A program made the translations under genes and the position numbers. A stretch of 64,000 nt of DNA, taken from assembly GCF_025833875.1 (NCBI RefSeq), contig NZ_JAOYOD010000001.1, forward strand, positions 4,728,501-4,792,500. The letters run 5' to 3'. Origin of the DNA: Reichenbachiella ulvae. GTDB taxonomy: Bacteria > Bacteroidota > Bacteroidia > Cytophagales > Cyclobacteriaceae. Shown here piece after piece: positions 51,753 through 60,821 of the stretch (within the stretch, counting starts at the first letter, position 1; each line of letters begins with the position of its first letter). The notes beneath the pieces are model-generated. The model had not been told where the DNA came from. It made no database searches and saw only the letters and a list, made by a program, of their open reading frames with translations.

Positions 51753-52943
51753 GTGCTCAACTACTACGACATATTGGGAGTGTCTTCTTCGGCGACTCAG
51801 GAGGAGATCAAGGCGGCTTACAAAGCCAAGGCCAAAGAATACCATCCGGATAGGAATTTTGGTGATCCGCACAAGGAGGAGGTGTTCAAGCAGGTCAATG
51901 AAGCCTACAGCACTTTGAGCAACAGCTATACGCGTTCCAAGTACGACATGCTCTTGCGCTACGGCCATTCACAGAGCAGCGCATACGGCACTACCTACGA
52001 GCGCCCTCGTCCCAGACCACATCAGGCTTATCGCAGACAGCCTGTTTCTGTTACCTCCAAGGAAAATCTGAAAGCCACGGGTTATGCTTTTCTGTTTGCC
52101 TTCATCATCGCGGTGATCATCAAGACGAGTATTTTCATCTATCAGGAGTATCGGGAAGCTGAGATGGAGGAGCTGCTGACTCAGCGTCGAGCGATTTTTC
52201 ATCAGATTCAGAGCAAGAAGCAGTCTGGTGAGTTGGTAGAGAGCCTGGAATTATTGGCTGACATGGGGAGCTTTTATTCTGCAGAGCGGGACATGAGCTA
52301 CTACAAGGAAAACCTGCTTACAGAGATCAAAGACAAAGGGGATGAATACCTGGAGGCAGGGGAATATGCCAAAGCATTGGACATGTATGATGCGCTGAAG
52401 GAATATGCCTATGGTCACTCCAGAGCCTACATGAAGAAGCTGGCCTTTACCTACAAAGGCATGGGTCGTATCAAAGATGCCATTGACATCTATCGCACGC
52501 TGCATCTCTATGGCTATGAGTCTATGGATTTTTACTATGAGATGGGGCAGCTCTATGAGGAGGGAGTCAATGATCATGTGCAGGCGCTCAAGTATTACAA
52601 AATATGTGCTGAAAAGGCGGCGGCTAGCTATGAAATCACCATAGGTCGGGCTTATCCCATCATCATCAATGCGGCCTTGATTCCCGAACAGCACTATCAT
52701 ATCTACATGAAAGTGGCTCAGATGCATCTGGTCACAGGAGAATATGACAAGGCCATCGAGGCGGTTGAGTGGTCACAGGAGATCTGGCCAGACAGCACAT
52801 ACCAATACCATATCAGGGCCCTGGCCTTGCAGCAGCTGGGGAAAAACGCAGAAAGCAAAGCGGTAATCAAAACAGCAAAAGCCCATGATCCTGATTTTGA
52901 GTTGGAATCAATGGAAGAGATTGTTTTGATGTCTTCCAAATAA
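51753..52943 (+). CDS. DnaJ-domain membrane protein with TPR repeats
   Basis: The 396-residue protein begins with a J domain (~1-68) holding YHPDRNFGDPHKEEVFKQVN, with the HPD motif. A linker leads to one membrane helix (~110-130, YAFLFAFIIAVIIKTSIFIY). TPR-like helices occupy ~150-390 (YAKALDMYDALKEYAYGHSR, YDKAIEAVEWSQEIWPDSTY). It would recruit DnaK to the membrane and hold clients by the TPRs. The start is GTG at 51753 (MLNYYDILGV), since no ATG is upstream of the J domain in this frame. An M1 peptidase gene follows. Confidence 0.88.
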   Translation: MLNYYDILGVSSSATQEEIKAAYKAKAKEYHPDRNFGDPHKEEVFKQVNEAYSTLSNSYTRSKYDMLLRYGHSQSSAYGTTYERPRPRPHQAYRRQPVSVTSKENLKATGYAFLFAFIIAVIIKTSIFIYQEYREAEMEELLTQRRAIFHQIQSKKQSGELVESLELLADMGSFYSAERDMSYYKENLLTEIKDKGDEYLEAGEYAKALDMYDALKEYAYGHSRAYMKKLAFTYKGMGRIKDAIDIYRTLHLYGYESMDFYYEMGQLYEEGVNDHVQALKYYKICAEKAAASYEITIGRAYPIIINAALIPEQHYHIYMKVAQMHLVTGEYDKAIEAVEWSQEIWPDSTYQYHIRALALQQLGKNAESKAVIKTAKAHDPDFELESMEEIVLMSSK

Positions 52944-52954
52944 TCTTATTTTTG
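52925..52954 (+). promoter_or_regulatory. Promoter of the M1 peptidase gene
   Basis: TTTG at 52925-52928, an 18-base spacer and TATTTTTG at 52947-52954. The -33 element lies inside the end of the DnaJ gene. The expected transcription start is near 52961, 16 bases before the ATG at 52977. Confidence 0.65.
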
Positions 52955-52976
52955 AAATATCTATAATCAAGCCTCA

Positions 52977-54521
52977 ATGACAAACCAACGATACCAGCTG
53001 CTACTTTTTCTTGTCCTTTCTTGTTTTACTGCTCTGGCTCAACAGTCGCCAGATATTCTTCATTATCGTTTTGATGTCACTCTCACCGATGCTTCAGACC
53101 GCATTCAGATGATTGAGCAGGTTCAGTTTAGACCGCAGTGGGCTGATAGTCTTCGCTTAGATCTTGATGAGAGTATGACAGTCGCTTCGTTAAGTCTGGA
53201 TGGCGAGGAGCTTCCTTTCGTCCATGAAAATGATCAGGTAGTGATTCCCTTGCCTGAGAGCAACGAGGCGATGGAGTTGGGATTGACTTACTCGGGTGAG
53301 CCGCAGGATGGTCTGATTATCTCTAGAAACGAATATGGTCGCAGAACCTTTTTTTCAGATCACTGGCCTAACCGGGCGCATTACTGGCTAGCAGTGGTGG
53401 ATCACCCAACTGAAAAAGCCAGCTGTGAATTTGTAGTGACGGCTCCTTCCCAATATAGTGTAGTGAGTAATGGACTACTGCAATCCGAAGAATCTCTGGA
53501 CGGAAATGCGAAGAAAACCCATTGGAAAATGAAGCATCCCATCCCTACCAAAGTGATGGCAATGGGTGTGGCCGATTTTGAGGTCAATGAGCTGGATAGC
53601 CTGTCCAAAACATGGCTGTACCGATATGGTGGACGAGATTATAAAACGGATTTTCTTGAGGCCAATAAGGTCAGGCAGTTTTTGATTGATCAGATAGCGC
53701 CATATCCATTTGATAAGCTGGATCATGTGGAGTCGACTACCAAATATGGCGGGATGGAAAATGCAGGTTGCATTTTTTATAGAGAATCGAGTGTAAATGA
53801 TAAAGGAGAAATCGTCGGTTTGATTGCCCATGAAGTGGCCCACCAATGGTTTGGCAACAGTGCTTCTGAGGCTGGCTGGGAGCATATTTGGCTCAGCGAA
53901 GGCTTTGCAACCTACTATGAGTATTTGACGATCAAGGCGTTTTATGGACTGGACAGTATGCGTGCTTTAGCGGATGAGATAGAGCTAAAAATCATGGACT
54001 ATGAGGACAGCCATCCTAACCAAGCTGTATTGAATCAAAACTATGAGCAATTAGATGATATCCTGAATGCGCTTAGCTATGACAAGGCGGGCTGGATGTT
54101 GCGCATGCTGCATCACTATGTAGGTGAGGATCTGTTCAATCAAATTGTGAAGACCTACTACGAGAAATACAAATACAGCAATGCTACCACAGATGATTTT
54201 ATTGCAGTTGCCGAACAGGTCTCAGGCCAGGATTTGAAGTTCTTTTTTCATCAATGGTTGGTCGTACCCGGACGTCCGCATGTAGTGTGTAGTTATAAGT
54301 TCAAACGTGGGGTGCTAGAACTGGATTTCGAACAAAAATCCTCGCACATATATACGCTGAAGATCGATGTGCCTGTCATGCTTAGCCATAACAAAATGGA
54401 AATTCGCTCGGTCCTACTCAACGAGCGCCAGCAAAGTTTTAAAATTAAAGATGTCCTTATAGAGGGCAAACCAAATTTAGATCCGCTCAATCTGATCTAT
54501 GGTTTTATAGAAATTAAGTAG
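52977..54521 (+). CDS. M1 family zinc aminopeptidase, exported
   Basis: The protein has 514 residues. A signal peptide (MTNQRYQLLLFLVLSCFTAL) comes first. The exopeptidase motif is present as GGMENAGCIFY (GAMEN-type), and the zinc site as HEVAHQWF with the downstream Glu in WLSEGFATYYE. It removes N-terminal residues from peptides in the periplasm. It is shorter than most M1 enzymes because it lacks the long C-terminal helical domain. It has its own promoter and is followed 100 bases later by the M61 gene. Confidence 0.94.
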   Translation: MTNQRYQLLLFLVLSCFTALAQQSPDILHYRFDVTLTDASDRIQMIEQVQFRPQWADSLRLDLDESMTVASLSLDGEELPFVHENDQVVIPLPESNEAMELGLTYSGEPQDGLIISRNEYGRRTFFSDHWPNRAHYWLAVVDHPTEKASCEFVVTAPSQYSVVSNGLLQSEESLDGNAKKTHWKMKHPIPTKVMAMGVADFEVNELDSLSKTWLYRYGGRDYKTDFLEANKVRQFLIDQIAPYPFDKLDHVESTTKYGGMENAGCIFYRESSVNDKGEIVGLIAHEVAHQWFGNSASEAGWEHIWLSEGFATYYEYLTIKAFYGLDSMRALADEIELKIMDYEDSHPNQAVLNQNYEQLDDILNALSYDKAGWMLRMLHHYVGEDLFNQIVKTYYEKYKYSNATTDDFIAVAEQVSGQDLKFFFHQWLVVPGRPHVVCSYKFKRGVLELDFEQKSSHIYTLKIDVPVMLSHNKMEIRSVLLNERQQSFKIKDVLIEGKPNLDPLNLIYGFIEIK

Positions 54522-54621
54522 AGCAAATATACCTTTAGAGGATTTGAACCAACCATTTATCACATATCCGTTTTATCCTATCTATTCACGCAGTAGATTG
54601 AACCTTTATTAATCAAAGACA

Positions 54622-56460
54622 ATGAAGAAGAAAGTACTAACTCTATTGGCCCTAGCCTTGACAACCACAAGTCTGATGGCCCAAGATCAGAAATATAAAG
54701 TAACGATCGACCTAAACAATGTAGTAGAAGACCGTGTCATGGTGACATGTGAACTGCCTGCTATTCCCAAAGACACCATAGAGTATCACATACCTAAAAT
54801 CGTTCCTGGAACTTATTCTATTTATGATTTTGGACGCTTTGCGTTGGATTTCAAAGCGATGAATGCCGATGGTGATACCTTGACTACCACCAATATTACA
54901 GACAATAGAATAGCCATTTACGGATCGAAGGATCTAGCCAGCATTAGCTATTGGGTAGACGATACCTATGATACAGACAAGTCCAATTTTATTTTCGAAC
55001 CTGCTGGAACAAGCATCGAGGACGATACCTGCTATGTGATCAACACCTTCGCCATGGTTGGATATTTGGAAGGAATGAAGGACCTGCCTTACGAAGTGAC
55101 GATTTCTAAACCTGCAGCTCTATTTGGAGCTACTGCCTTAAGTAAAGAAATCATCAATGATAGCACCGATGTTTACACGACTGGCAATTATTTTGATTTG
55201 GCTGATGGTCCTATCATGTATAGTGTGCCAGATACTGCCACTTTCGAGGTAGGTGGAGCTAAGATTTTGATATCTGTTTACTCTCCTAATAATGTCCTAG
55301 AGTCTTCTTTTGTCAAGGAACAGATCGTGCCGACCCTAGAGGCGCAAAAAGAATATATGGGTGGCGAGCTACCGGTTGATAATTATGCTTTTTTGGTTTA
55401 CCTCTTCAATGGCATGTCTGGTTCTGGTGGATTCGGAGCGCTGGAGCATTCTTATTCTTCTATGTATTCTTTGCCGGAGCTTGATCCTATGCGATTGGCA
55501 CAGATCATTCGTGATGTTGCCGCTCATGAGTTTTTTCATATTGTGACTCCTTTGAATATCCACTCTGAAGAGATCGGAGAGTTTGATTTTATCAATCCTA
55601 AGATGTCTAAACACCTTTGGTTGTATGAGGGTATGACTGAATATGCTGCCGGTCTGGCACAGGTGAAATACGGAGAGATGAGTATGGACGATTATCTCAA
55701 TGTGATTTTCGGAAAGATCAAATCATCCAGAAGCAACTATCAGGATGATCTGCCTTTTACAGAGCTTAGCAAGAAATGCCTGGACGAGACGAAAGACCAA
55801 TATGGCAATGTCTACCAAAAAGGTGCCTTGATCGGGATGGCCTTGGATATCCGTCTGAGAGAACTGTCCGGTGGAGAGTATGGCGTGGAACAGATGATGA
55901 TCGACTTGTCTAAAAAATATGGTAAAGAACAATCTTTCAAAGACGATGAGCTATTCGATCAAATCACAGAGATGACTTATCCGGAGATAGGAGAGTTCTT
56001 TGACCAGTATGTAGCAGGAGGTACGCCGATTCCGTATGGAGACTTTTTGGGCAAAGCAGGGATTGATTTTGACAGTGGAGAATCAACTAAAGAGTTGAGC
56101 TTAGGTCAAATTGGTTTTGCTGTGCATGATACCCTACTCATGATTCAATCCGTTTCTAAAGCCAATGCATTTGGTAGAGAAATGGGCTATCAGCAAGGGG
56201 ATATTTTTCTGGAGTTTGATGGAGAGGATATAGACATTTCAAACTATCAAGAGCTATTTGCTGCCTACAAGGAGAATCATGAGGTAGGAGACAAAATAAA
56301 GATTATTGTCCTTCGCGAAAATGAGGATGGTGAATTGAAAAAGGTGAAATTAAAAGCCAGAGCAATAGAAGTAGAGGTGACTAAGGATAGTAAAATCTCT
56401 CTTAATCCAGATGCTACGGAAGAACAGCTGGCATTGAGAAAAGCCTGGTTGAATAAGTAG
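54622..56460 (+). CDS. Exported M61 family metallopeptidase with PDZ domain
   Basis: The protein has 612 residues. A signal peptide (MKKKVLTLLALALTTTSLMA) precedes an N-terminal beta domain (VPGTYSIYDFGRFALDFKAM). The catalytic HEFFH is in AAHEFFHIVTPLNIHSEE (~ residue 298), with the third ligand Glu in LWLYEGMTEYAA. A C-terminal PDZ-like region runs ~500-590 (SVSKANAFGREMGYQQGDIF). It is a paralogue of the apparently cytosolic M61 protein at 13911-15596, but this one is exported. A good terminator follows. Confidence 0.93.
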   Translation: MKKKVLTLLALALTTTSLMAQDQKYKVTIDLNNVVEDRVMVTCELPAIPKDTIEYHIPKIVPGTYSIYDFGRFALDFKAMNADGDTLTTTNITDNRIAIYGSKDLASISYWVDDTYDTDKSNFIFEPAGTSIEDDTCYVINTFAMVGYLEGMKDLPYEVTISKPAALFGATALSKEIINDSTDVYTTGNYFDLADGPIMYSVPDTATFEVGGAKILISVYSPNNVLESSFVKEQIVPTLEAQKEYMGGELPVDNYAFLVYLFNGMSGSGGFGALEHSYSSMYSLPELDPMRLAQIIRDVAAHEFFHIVTPLNIHSEEIGEFDFINPKMSKHLWLYEGMTEYAAGLAQVKYGEMSMDDYLNVIFGKIKSSRSNYQDDLPFTELSKKCLDETKDQYGNVYQKGALIGMALDIRLRELSGGEYGVEQMMIDLSKKYGKEQSFKDDELFDQITEMTYPEIGEFFDQYVAGGTPIPYGDFLGKAGIDFDSGESTKELSLGQIGFAVHDTLLMIQSVSKANAFGREMGYQQGDIFLEFDGEDIDISNYQELFAAYKENHEVGDKIKIIVLRENEDGELKKVKLKARAIEVEVTKDSKISLNPDATEEQLALRKAWLNK

Positions 56461-56482
56461 TAACTAGGAAAAATAATGAAAG

Positions 56483-56517
56483 AAGCCGATGGGTCGAAGG
56501 ACTTATCGGCTTTTTTT
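56483..56517 (+). terminator. Terminator after the M61 gene
   Basis: AAGCCGAT (56483-56490) pairs with ATCGGCTT (56505-56512). Five more inner pairs (two G-U) extend it to 13 bp with a GAAG tetraloop. Seven T follow the G-C part. Confidence 0.85.
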
Positions 56518-56632
56518 ATGTTCCAATTGCATCGAGTTGAAAAATTGAAATTTATGAGAAACCCGTTAGGATTTTAGTTGTAGTTGTAGTGTTTTTTATA
56601 CAGATTAACCAAACGAATAACCACCCCTACGT

Positions 56633-57979
56633 ATGGCGAAAAAAGGCAGTAAAAAGAAGATTTTTGTATTAGACACCTCAGTTATTCTTTTCTCTCATGA
56701 CGCAATCATGAATTTTGCTGAGCACGACGTAGGAATCCCAATTACTGTACTGGAAGAGCTGGACAATTTCAAAAAAGGAAATGATACGCTGAATTTTGAG
56801 GCGCGCGAATTCACCAGATTGCTTGATACACTGGCAGAGGGGCATATGCTTCAGGATTGGATTCCGCTCAATGGTAAAACCAAGGGTAAGTTGAAGGTAT
56901 TGATGTATTCTGATACCAAAACGGACTTTGATGCAGAGCGGATTTTTGGTGAGAAAAAGAATGATCATAAGATCATCAACGCAGCACTGAAACTGCAGAA
57001 GGAAGAGCCAAACAAAAAGGTGATTCTGGTCTCTAAGGACATCAATCTAAGGCTCAAAGCCAAGTCTTTGGATTTGTCAGCCGAAGATTACGAAACAGGT
57101 AAGATCAAGAACGTCGAGTCTATGTCCTCTATGGGCAAGACCGAACTGAATCGGGTGGCGGCTACTACCATCGATGAGCTTTATAAAAAAGGATTTGTAG
57201 ACGCTAAGAAGGCCTTGGGCAAATTGGAGCCCATCAAGAATTGCTATTACATACTGAAGAGCAGTAAGAATTCAGCTCTTTCCTTTTACGATCCTGTGAC
57301 CTCTAGTGTGGGGCACGTAGAAAAGCGATCTGTATATGGAATCAAACCAAAAAATGCAGAGCAGGCATTTGCCATCCATGCGATGATGAATCCAGAAGTG
57401 AAGCTGGTGGCTATCACTGGAATCGCTGGTACAGGTAAGACGCTGATGGCCTTGGCATCAGCGCTACAACAGCGTAGGGACTTTAAACAGATCTATATTG
57501 CACGTCCTATTGTCCCACTGAGCAACAAGGATATTGGCTACCTACCAGGCAACATCAAATCCAAACTGAATCCTTACATGGAGCCACTTTGGGATAACCT
57601 AAAGTACATCCAGAATCAATGGAAGGAAACAGAAAAAGAACATAAGCAATTGACTGAAATGGTCAATCAGGAGAAAGTATTGATCACCCCGCTGGCATAT
57701 ATCCGCGGACGTAGTTTATCTAACATTTACTTTATCGTGGACGAGGCGCAGAATTTGACGCCTCACGAGGTAAAAACCATAATCACCCGAGCGGGAGAGA
57801 ACTGTAAGATTGTGTTTACCGGCGATGTGAATCAGATCGATACGCCCTACCTGGACTCGCAGAGTAATGGTTTGTCGTATTTGGTAGACCGTCTACAGGG
57901 ACAGTCTTTGTTTGCGCATGTGACCCTAGAGAAGGGCGAACGCTCCGAGTTGGCTAATTTGGCGAATGAGCTATTGTAA
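56633..57979 (+). CDS. PIN-domain plus PhoH ATPase protein
   Basis: The 448-residue protein has an N-terminal PIN-like nuclease domain (~8-140, IFVLDTSVILFSHDAIMNFA; acidic residues typical of PIN). A linker leads to the PhoH ATPase (~245-448): GIAGTGKTLMALAS (Walker A), FIVDEAQNLTPHEVKTII (Walker B) and GDVNQIDTPYLDS. PIN-PhoH proteins are RNA-processing or RNA-helicase enzymes; the physiological role is debated. Single gene with an untypical short leader. Confidence 0.92.
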   Translation: MAKKGSKKKIFVLDTSVILFSHDAIMNFAEHDVGIPITVLEELDNFKKGNDTLNFEAREFTRLLDTLAEGHMLQDWIPLNGKTKGKLKVLMYSDTKTDFDAERIFGEKKNDHKIINAALKLQKEEPNKKVILVSKDINLRLKAKSLDLSAEDYETGKIKNVESMSSMGKTELNRVAATTIDELYKKGFVDAKKALGKLEPIKNCYYILKSSKNSALSFYDPVTSSVGHVEKRSVYGIKPKNAEQAFAIHAMMNPEVKLVAITGIAGTGKTLMALASALQQRRDFKQIYIARPIVPLSNKDIGYLPGNIKSKLNPYMEPLWDNLKYIQNQWKETEKEHKQLTEMVNQEKVLITPLAYIRGRSLSNIYFIVDEAQNLTPHEVKTIITRAGENCKIVFTGDVNQIDTPYLDSQSNGLSYLVDRLQGQSLFAHVTLEKGERSELANLANELL

Positions 57980-58184
57980 AGCTGGTCGTGTAAGAATAGC
58001 TATTCGCTTTGCACTGTAGGTTGGTCGTCTGAGTGGTTTCGGTCGTGTTGTCCCCTCTTTGAGGTAAGACAAATCCATTGTCACTTAAGTTTTGTTGGAC
58101 TTCTGAATCAAGCAGATGCGAAGGCAAAAATGCCAACTGCAGCGTCAGAACCACCAATATGAAGGCAGCGAATAATTTTTTCAT
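57954..58184 (-). CDS. Small exported protein, 76 residues
   Basis: The protein has a convincing signal peptide (MKKLFAAFILVVLTLQLAFL followed by PSHLL) and then a short polar, Thr/Asn-rich tail with one Cys. No family is recognised. Its 3' end overlaps the phoH gene by 26 bases in the opposite direction. The ATG at 58184 is preceded by A-rich sequence. It might be a spurious frame, but the signal peptide argues for a real gene. Confidence 0.5.
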   Translation of the reverse strand: MKKLFAAFILVVLTLQLAFLPSHLLDSEVQQNLSDNGFVLPQRGDNTTETTQTTNLQCKANSYSYTTSFTIAHSPN

Positions 58185-58261
58185 GAGTGATAACTTTTAG
58201 ATGTCTAACTATTAGATACAAGTCACCCTGAAAAAGTTGCACGAAGGGTTAAATTTTTTTC

Positions 58262-59206
58262 TTAGCTCCCTTTTTCTATATCGAATCGAATGCTTTGACC
58301 GACGGGTAGGGCTTCTTTTGAGTAGATCAAAAGTTTAGATTCTGCAATTCCTGAATTCACGGATAGGTGATAGTGCATACCCATGAACAAGCATTGGCTG
58401 ATTTTGCCTTCGTGAGTTCCCGAATCGGACAAAACAAAATGCTCAGGTCGAACCCCTTCTACGCTTCCATTGGTTTGGATATAATTGATTGGGCCCAAAA
58501 ATTGAGCAGCATACGAGGATTTTGGGTTTTCGTAAAGCTCTTTTGGTGAGTCGATTTGGCTGATTTCTCCATTCTCAAGAATCATCACGCGATCAGCGAT
58601 GGCCATGGCATCTACAGGATCGTGACTTACCAATATGACCGTCACCTCTGCTTTTTTTAAGATATCCACGATTTCACCCCGTATTTCAGTCTTCATATTG
58701 ACGTCCAGATTGCTAAAAGGCTCGTCCATCAATAGTAGAAAGGGTTCGTCTGCCAGAGCCATGGCGATGGCTACACGCTGCTGCTGGCCTCCCGATAGCT
58801 CATGAGGAAATGATTTGGCTTTCTCAGTGAGCTTACAGAGTTCAAGTAGTTCTTGGATTCTGGCTTCACGGTCCTCGTCTGGATAGTAGGAGATCACCGA
58901 GGAGATGTTGTCCTTTACCGTTCTGAACCTCTCGAGTTTGAAATGTTGGGAAACGAAATTGATGAAATCATATCCTGGCACCAGGTTTTTGGCTGGGCCG
59001 GTGATCTCTTCATTGTCTACCATAATGGTGCCCTCGTCTGCATCTTCCAGCCCGCCGATCATCCGTAGCAGGGTGCTTTTGCCTGATCCGCTTTGACCTA
59101 AAATGCAGATAACCTCACCTTCGGGTATATCAAATGAAATGTTTTTGATAACCGCATTGTTGTCGAATGATTTGGAAATATTTTGGACCTGGACGAGACT
59201 GCTCAT
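58262..59206 (-). CDS. ABC transporter ATP-binding protein (orphan, TOBE-domain type)
   Basis: The protein is 314 residues from MSSLVQVQNISKSF. It has Walker A (GQSGSGKSTLLR), the signature (LSGGQQQRVAIAMALA), Walker B (FLLLMDEPFSNLD) and the His loop (LVSHDPVDAM). A C-terminal TOBE-like region follows (~240-314, GVRPEHFVLSD). The TOBE end places it with the spermidine/putrescine, iron and sugar importer ATPases. No permease or binding protein is in the neighbourhood, so its partners are encoded elsewhere. A second ATG at 59212 would add two residues. Confidence 0.88.
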   Translation of the reverse strand: MSSLVQVQNISKSFDNNAVIKNISFDIPEGEVICILGQSGSGKSTLLRMIGGLEDADEGTIMVDNEEITGPAKNLVPGYDFINFVSQHFKLERFRTVKDNISSVISYYPDEDREARIQELLELCKLTEKAKSFPHELSGGQQQRVAIAMALADEPFLLLMDEPFSNLDVNMKTEIRGEIVDILKKAEVTVILVSHDPVDAMAIADRVMILENGEISQIDSPKELYENPKSSYAAQFLGPINYIQTNGSVEGVRPEHFVLSDSGTHEGKISQCLFMGMHYHLSVNSGIAESKLLIYSKEALPVGQSIRFDIEKGS

Positions 59207-59297
59207 AAACAAGGCGAAATTAGTCCTAAATTTCTACTCAGTCCGAAGGATTGCTTTAATTTGAGCCGAACTTGTCAAATCAGTAGTCATATTGAAT

Positions 59298-59804
59298 ATG
59301 AGAATTGCCTTAACATTCCTTTTGGTATTGAGTGGGTCAGCATTGATGGCTCAAAAGAAATTGGTCTTTCAAAACGATCAGTTGGGAGAGACCATCGAAG
59401 TGAAAGAAGGGGATTACCTCAAACTGAGATACAAGGGGTATCTGGATCAGGAGGCGGAAGTAGAAAATTACGTGTCTGAGATTTCTGATATTGCTATTCA
59501 TTACATCCAACCAACTAAAAAGGAAGGGCTAATGGATAATCGAACGATCATGCTTGGTGATATCACTGGTTTTAGACGCATGTCGAAAATGCGACCATTT
59601 TTAGTTCCTCTGACTAGCGTAGGAGTAGGGGTCGGGATATATTATACCATCAGTGCCAACAATTCATTGAACGAAACAGAGCAGCTGCTTTACTCATTGG
59701 GAGCGAGTATTGGCACCAGTTTGTTGATCAACCGGATATTTAAAACGGACATCAAGCTGAAAATGTCCGATGGATGGTATATCCGGGTAGTTTTAGCACA
59801 ATAG
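59298..59804 (+). CDS. Exported small membrane-associated protein, unknown
   Basis: The protein is 168 residues from MRIALTFLLVLSGSALMA, a signal peptide. A polar beta-like region follows (KLVFQNDQLGETIEVKEGDY). Two hydrophobic segments lie near ~100-118 (FLVPLTSVGVGVGIYYTISA) and ~130-148. A TTG at 59292 in the same frame would add two residues. I do not recognise a family. It is probably a periplasmic or membrane protein. Confidence 0.65.
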   Translation: MRIALTFLLVLSGSALMAQKKLVFQNDQLGETIEVKEGDYLKLRYKGYLDQEAEVENYVSEISDIAIHYIQPTKKEGLMDNRTIMLGDITGFRRMSKMRPFLVPLTSVGVGVGIYYTISANNSLNETEQLLYSLGASIGTSLLINRIFKTDIKLKMSDGWYIRVVLAQ

Positions 59805-59884
59805 AGCTAGAATCGAGTCATTGAGCTAATTTTTTGGTCTTAGTATTCGACTTTGCATTTATTGCTTTCAAAAAAAAAGGAACT

Positions 59885-60358
59885 ATGAAAGCAAAACTCA
59901 TCTATATCTTACTAGCCACGGTCCTATTTTCGTGCCAGCCACCTGCTTCATCTCTGAAGTCAAAGAAGGCCACTGTTAACCCTCTGATAGGTACTTGGGA
60001 ACTTCAGAAAGGTACGATCATTAAAGGAGGAGATACGACAGTCACCGATTATACGAAGGGGCAGAGATTGATTAAAATCATCAACGAGTCGCACTTCGCC
60101 TTTTTGCGCCACGACCTGGAACAGGGCAAGGATAGTTCGACAGCTGTTTTTGTGGCTGGTGGAGGTAGCTACCAATTGGAGGGGGATGTCTATACCGAGC
60201 ATTTGCAATTTTTGAACTATCGGGAATGGGAAGGAAATGATTTTGAATTTACCGTCAAGATCGATGGAGATACCTTGATACAAGAGGGGATAGAAAAAAT
60301 TGAGGGCCTGGGAGTGGAGCAATACAATATTGAGCGCTACCTTCGCACTACTGAATAA
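59885..60358 (+). CDS. Lipoprotein with lipocalin-like domain
   Basis: The 157-residue protein begins MKAKLIYILLATVLFSC, with lipidated Cys at 17. The remainder is a single lipocalin-like domain opening with PLIGTWELQKGTIIKGG. A longer frame back to 59834 lacks a good signal. It resembles the two-domain lipoprotein at 49011 in design, but similarity is limited to the GxWxL opening. The gene is followed, 13 bases later, by a GNAT gene. Confidence 0.75.
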   Translation: MKAKLIYILLATVLFSCQPPASSLKSKKATVNPLIGTWELQKGTIIKGGDTTVTDYTKGQRLIKIINESHFAFLRHDLEQGKDSSTAVFVAGGGSYQLEGDVYTEHLQFLNYREWEGNDFEFTVKIDGDTLIQEGIEKIEGLGVEQYNIERYLRTTE

Positions 60359-60371
60359 TTTGAATAAGTAC

Positions 60372-60782
60372 ATGAGGGAGATCAAGGAAGTGCCACTTTC
60401 TGTTGTATGGCAAATGCGCCACGAAATCATGTACCCTGATGAAGCTTTTGAAGTGGTGAAGTTAGATTCTGATCCGAAAGGCATCCATCTGGGTTTGTAT
60501 GATGATGACAAATTGGTTTCTGTGATCTCCCTTTTTTTAGAATCAGGCCGTTTACAGTTTCGAAAATTCTGTACCAAACGTAGAGAGCAAGGCAAGGGAT
60601 ATGGTAGCTATTTGCTCAAGCATGTCTTCGAAACGTTCGCTCCACAATATCAGGCCAAGGCTATTTGGTGCAATGCCCGCACCACGGCAGTAGCCATCTA
60701 TGAAAAATTCGGAATGCAGAAAACGCCACATGCCTATCAGAAATTCGGTTTCGATTTTGTGATCATGGAGAAGGCGCTATGA
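60372..60782 (+). CDS. GNAT family N-acetyltransferase
   Basis: The 136-residue protein is a GNAT fold with the acetyl-CoA motif RREQGKGYGSYLLKHVFE (Q/R-x-x-G-x-G). A beta-strand stretch AIWCNARTTAVAIYEKFGMQ follows, as in the family. The likely start is the ATG at 60372 (MREIKEVPLSVVW), 13 bases after the lipoprotein stop; the longer frame starts inside that gene. Substrate unknown. Confidence 0.88.
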   Translation: MREIKEVPLSVVWQMRHEIMYPDEAFEVVKLDSDPKGIHLGLYDDDKLVSVISLFLESGRLQFRKFCTKRREQGKGYGSYLLKHVFETFAPQYQAKAIWCNARTTAVAIYEKFGMQKTPHAYQKFGFDFVIMEKAL

Positions 60783-60821
60783 GACGAGTTCGATAGCAGC
60801 AGATTCTCGACTTATCCTTTT

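Noticed and set aside
51735..51968. A 77-residue frame on the minus strand covering the DnaJ J-domain
   Set aside because: Antisense shadow of a recognisable J domain with an HPD motif.
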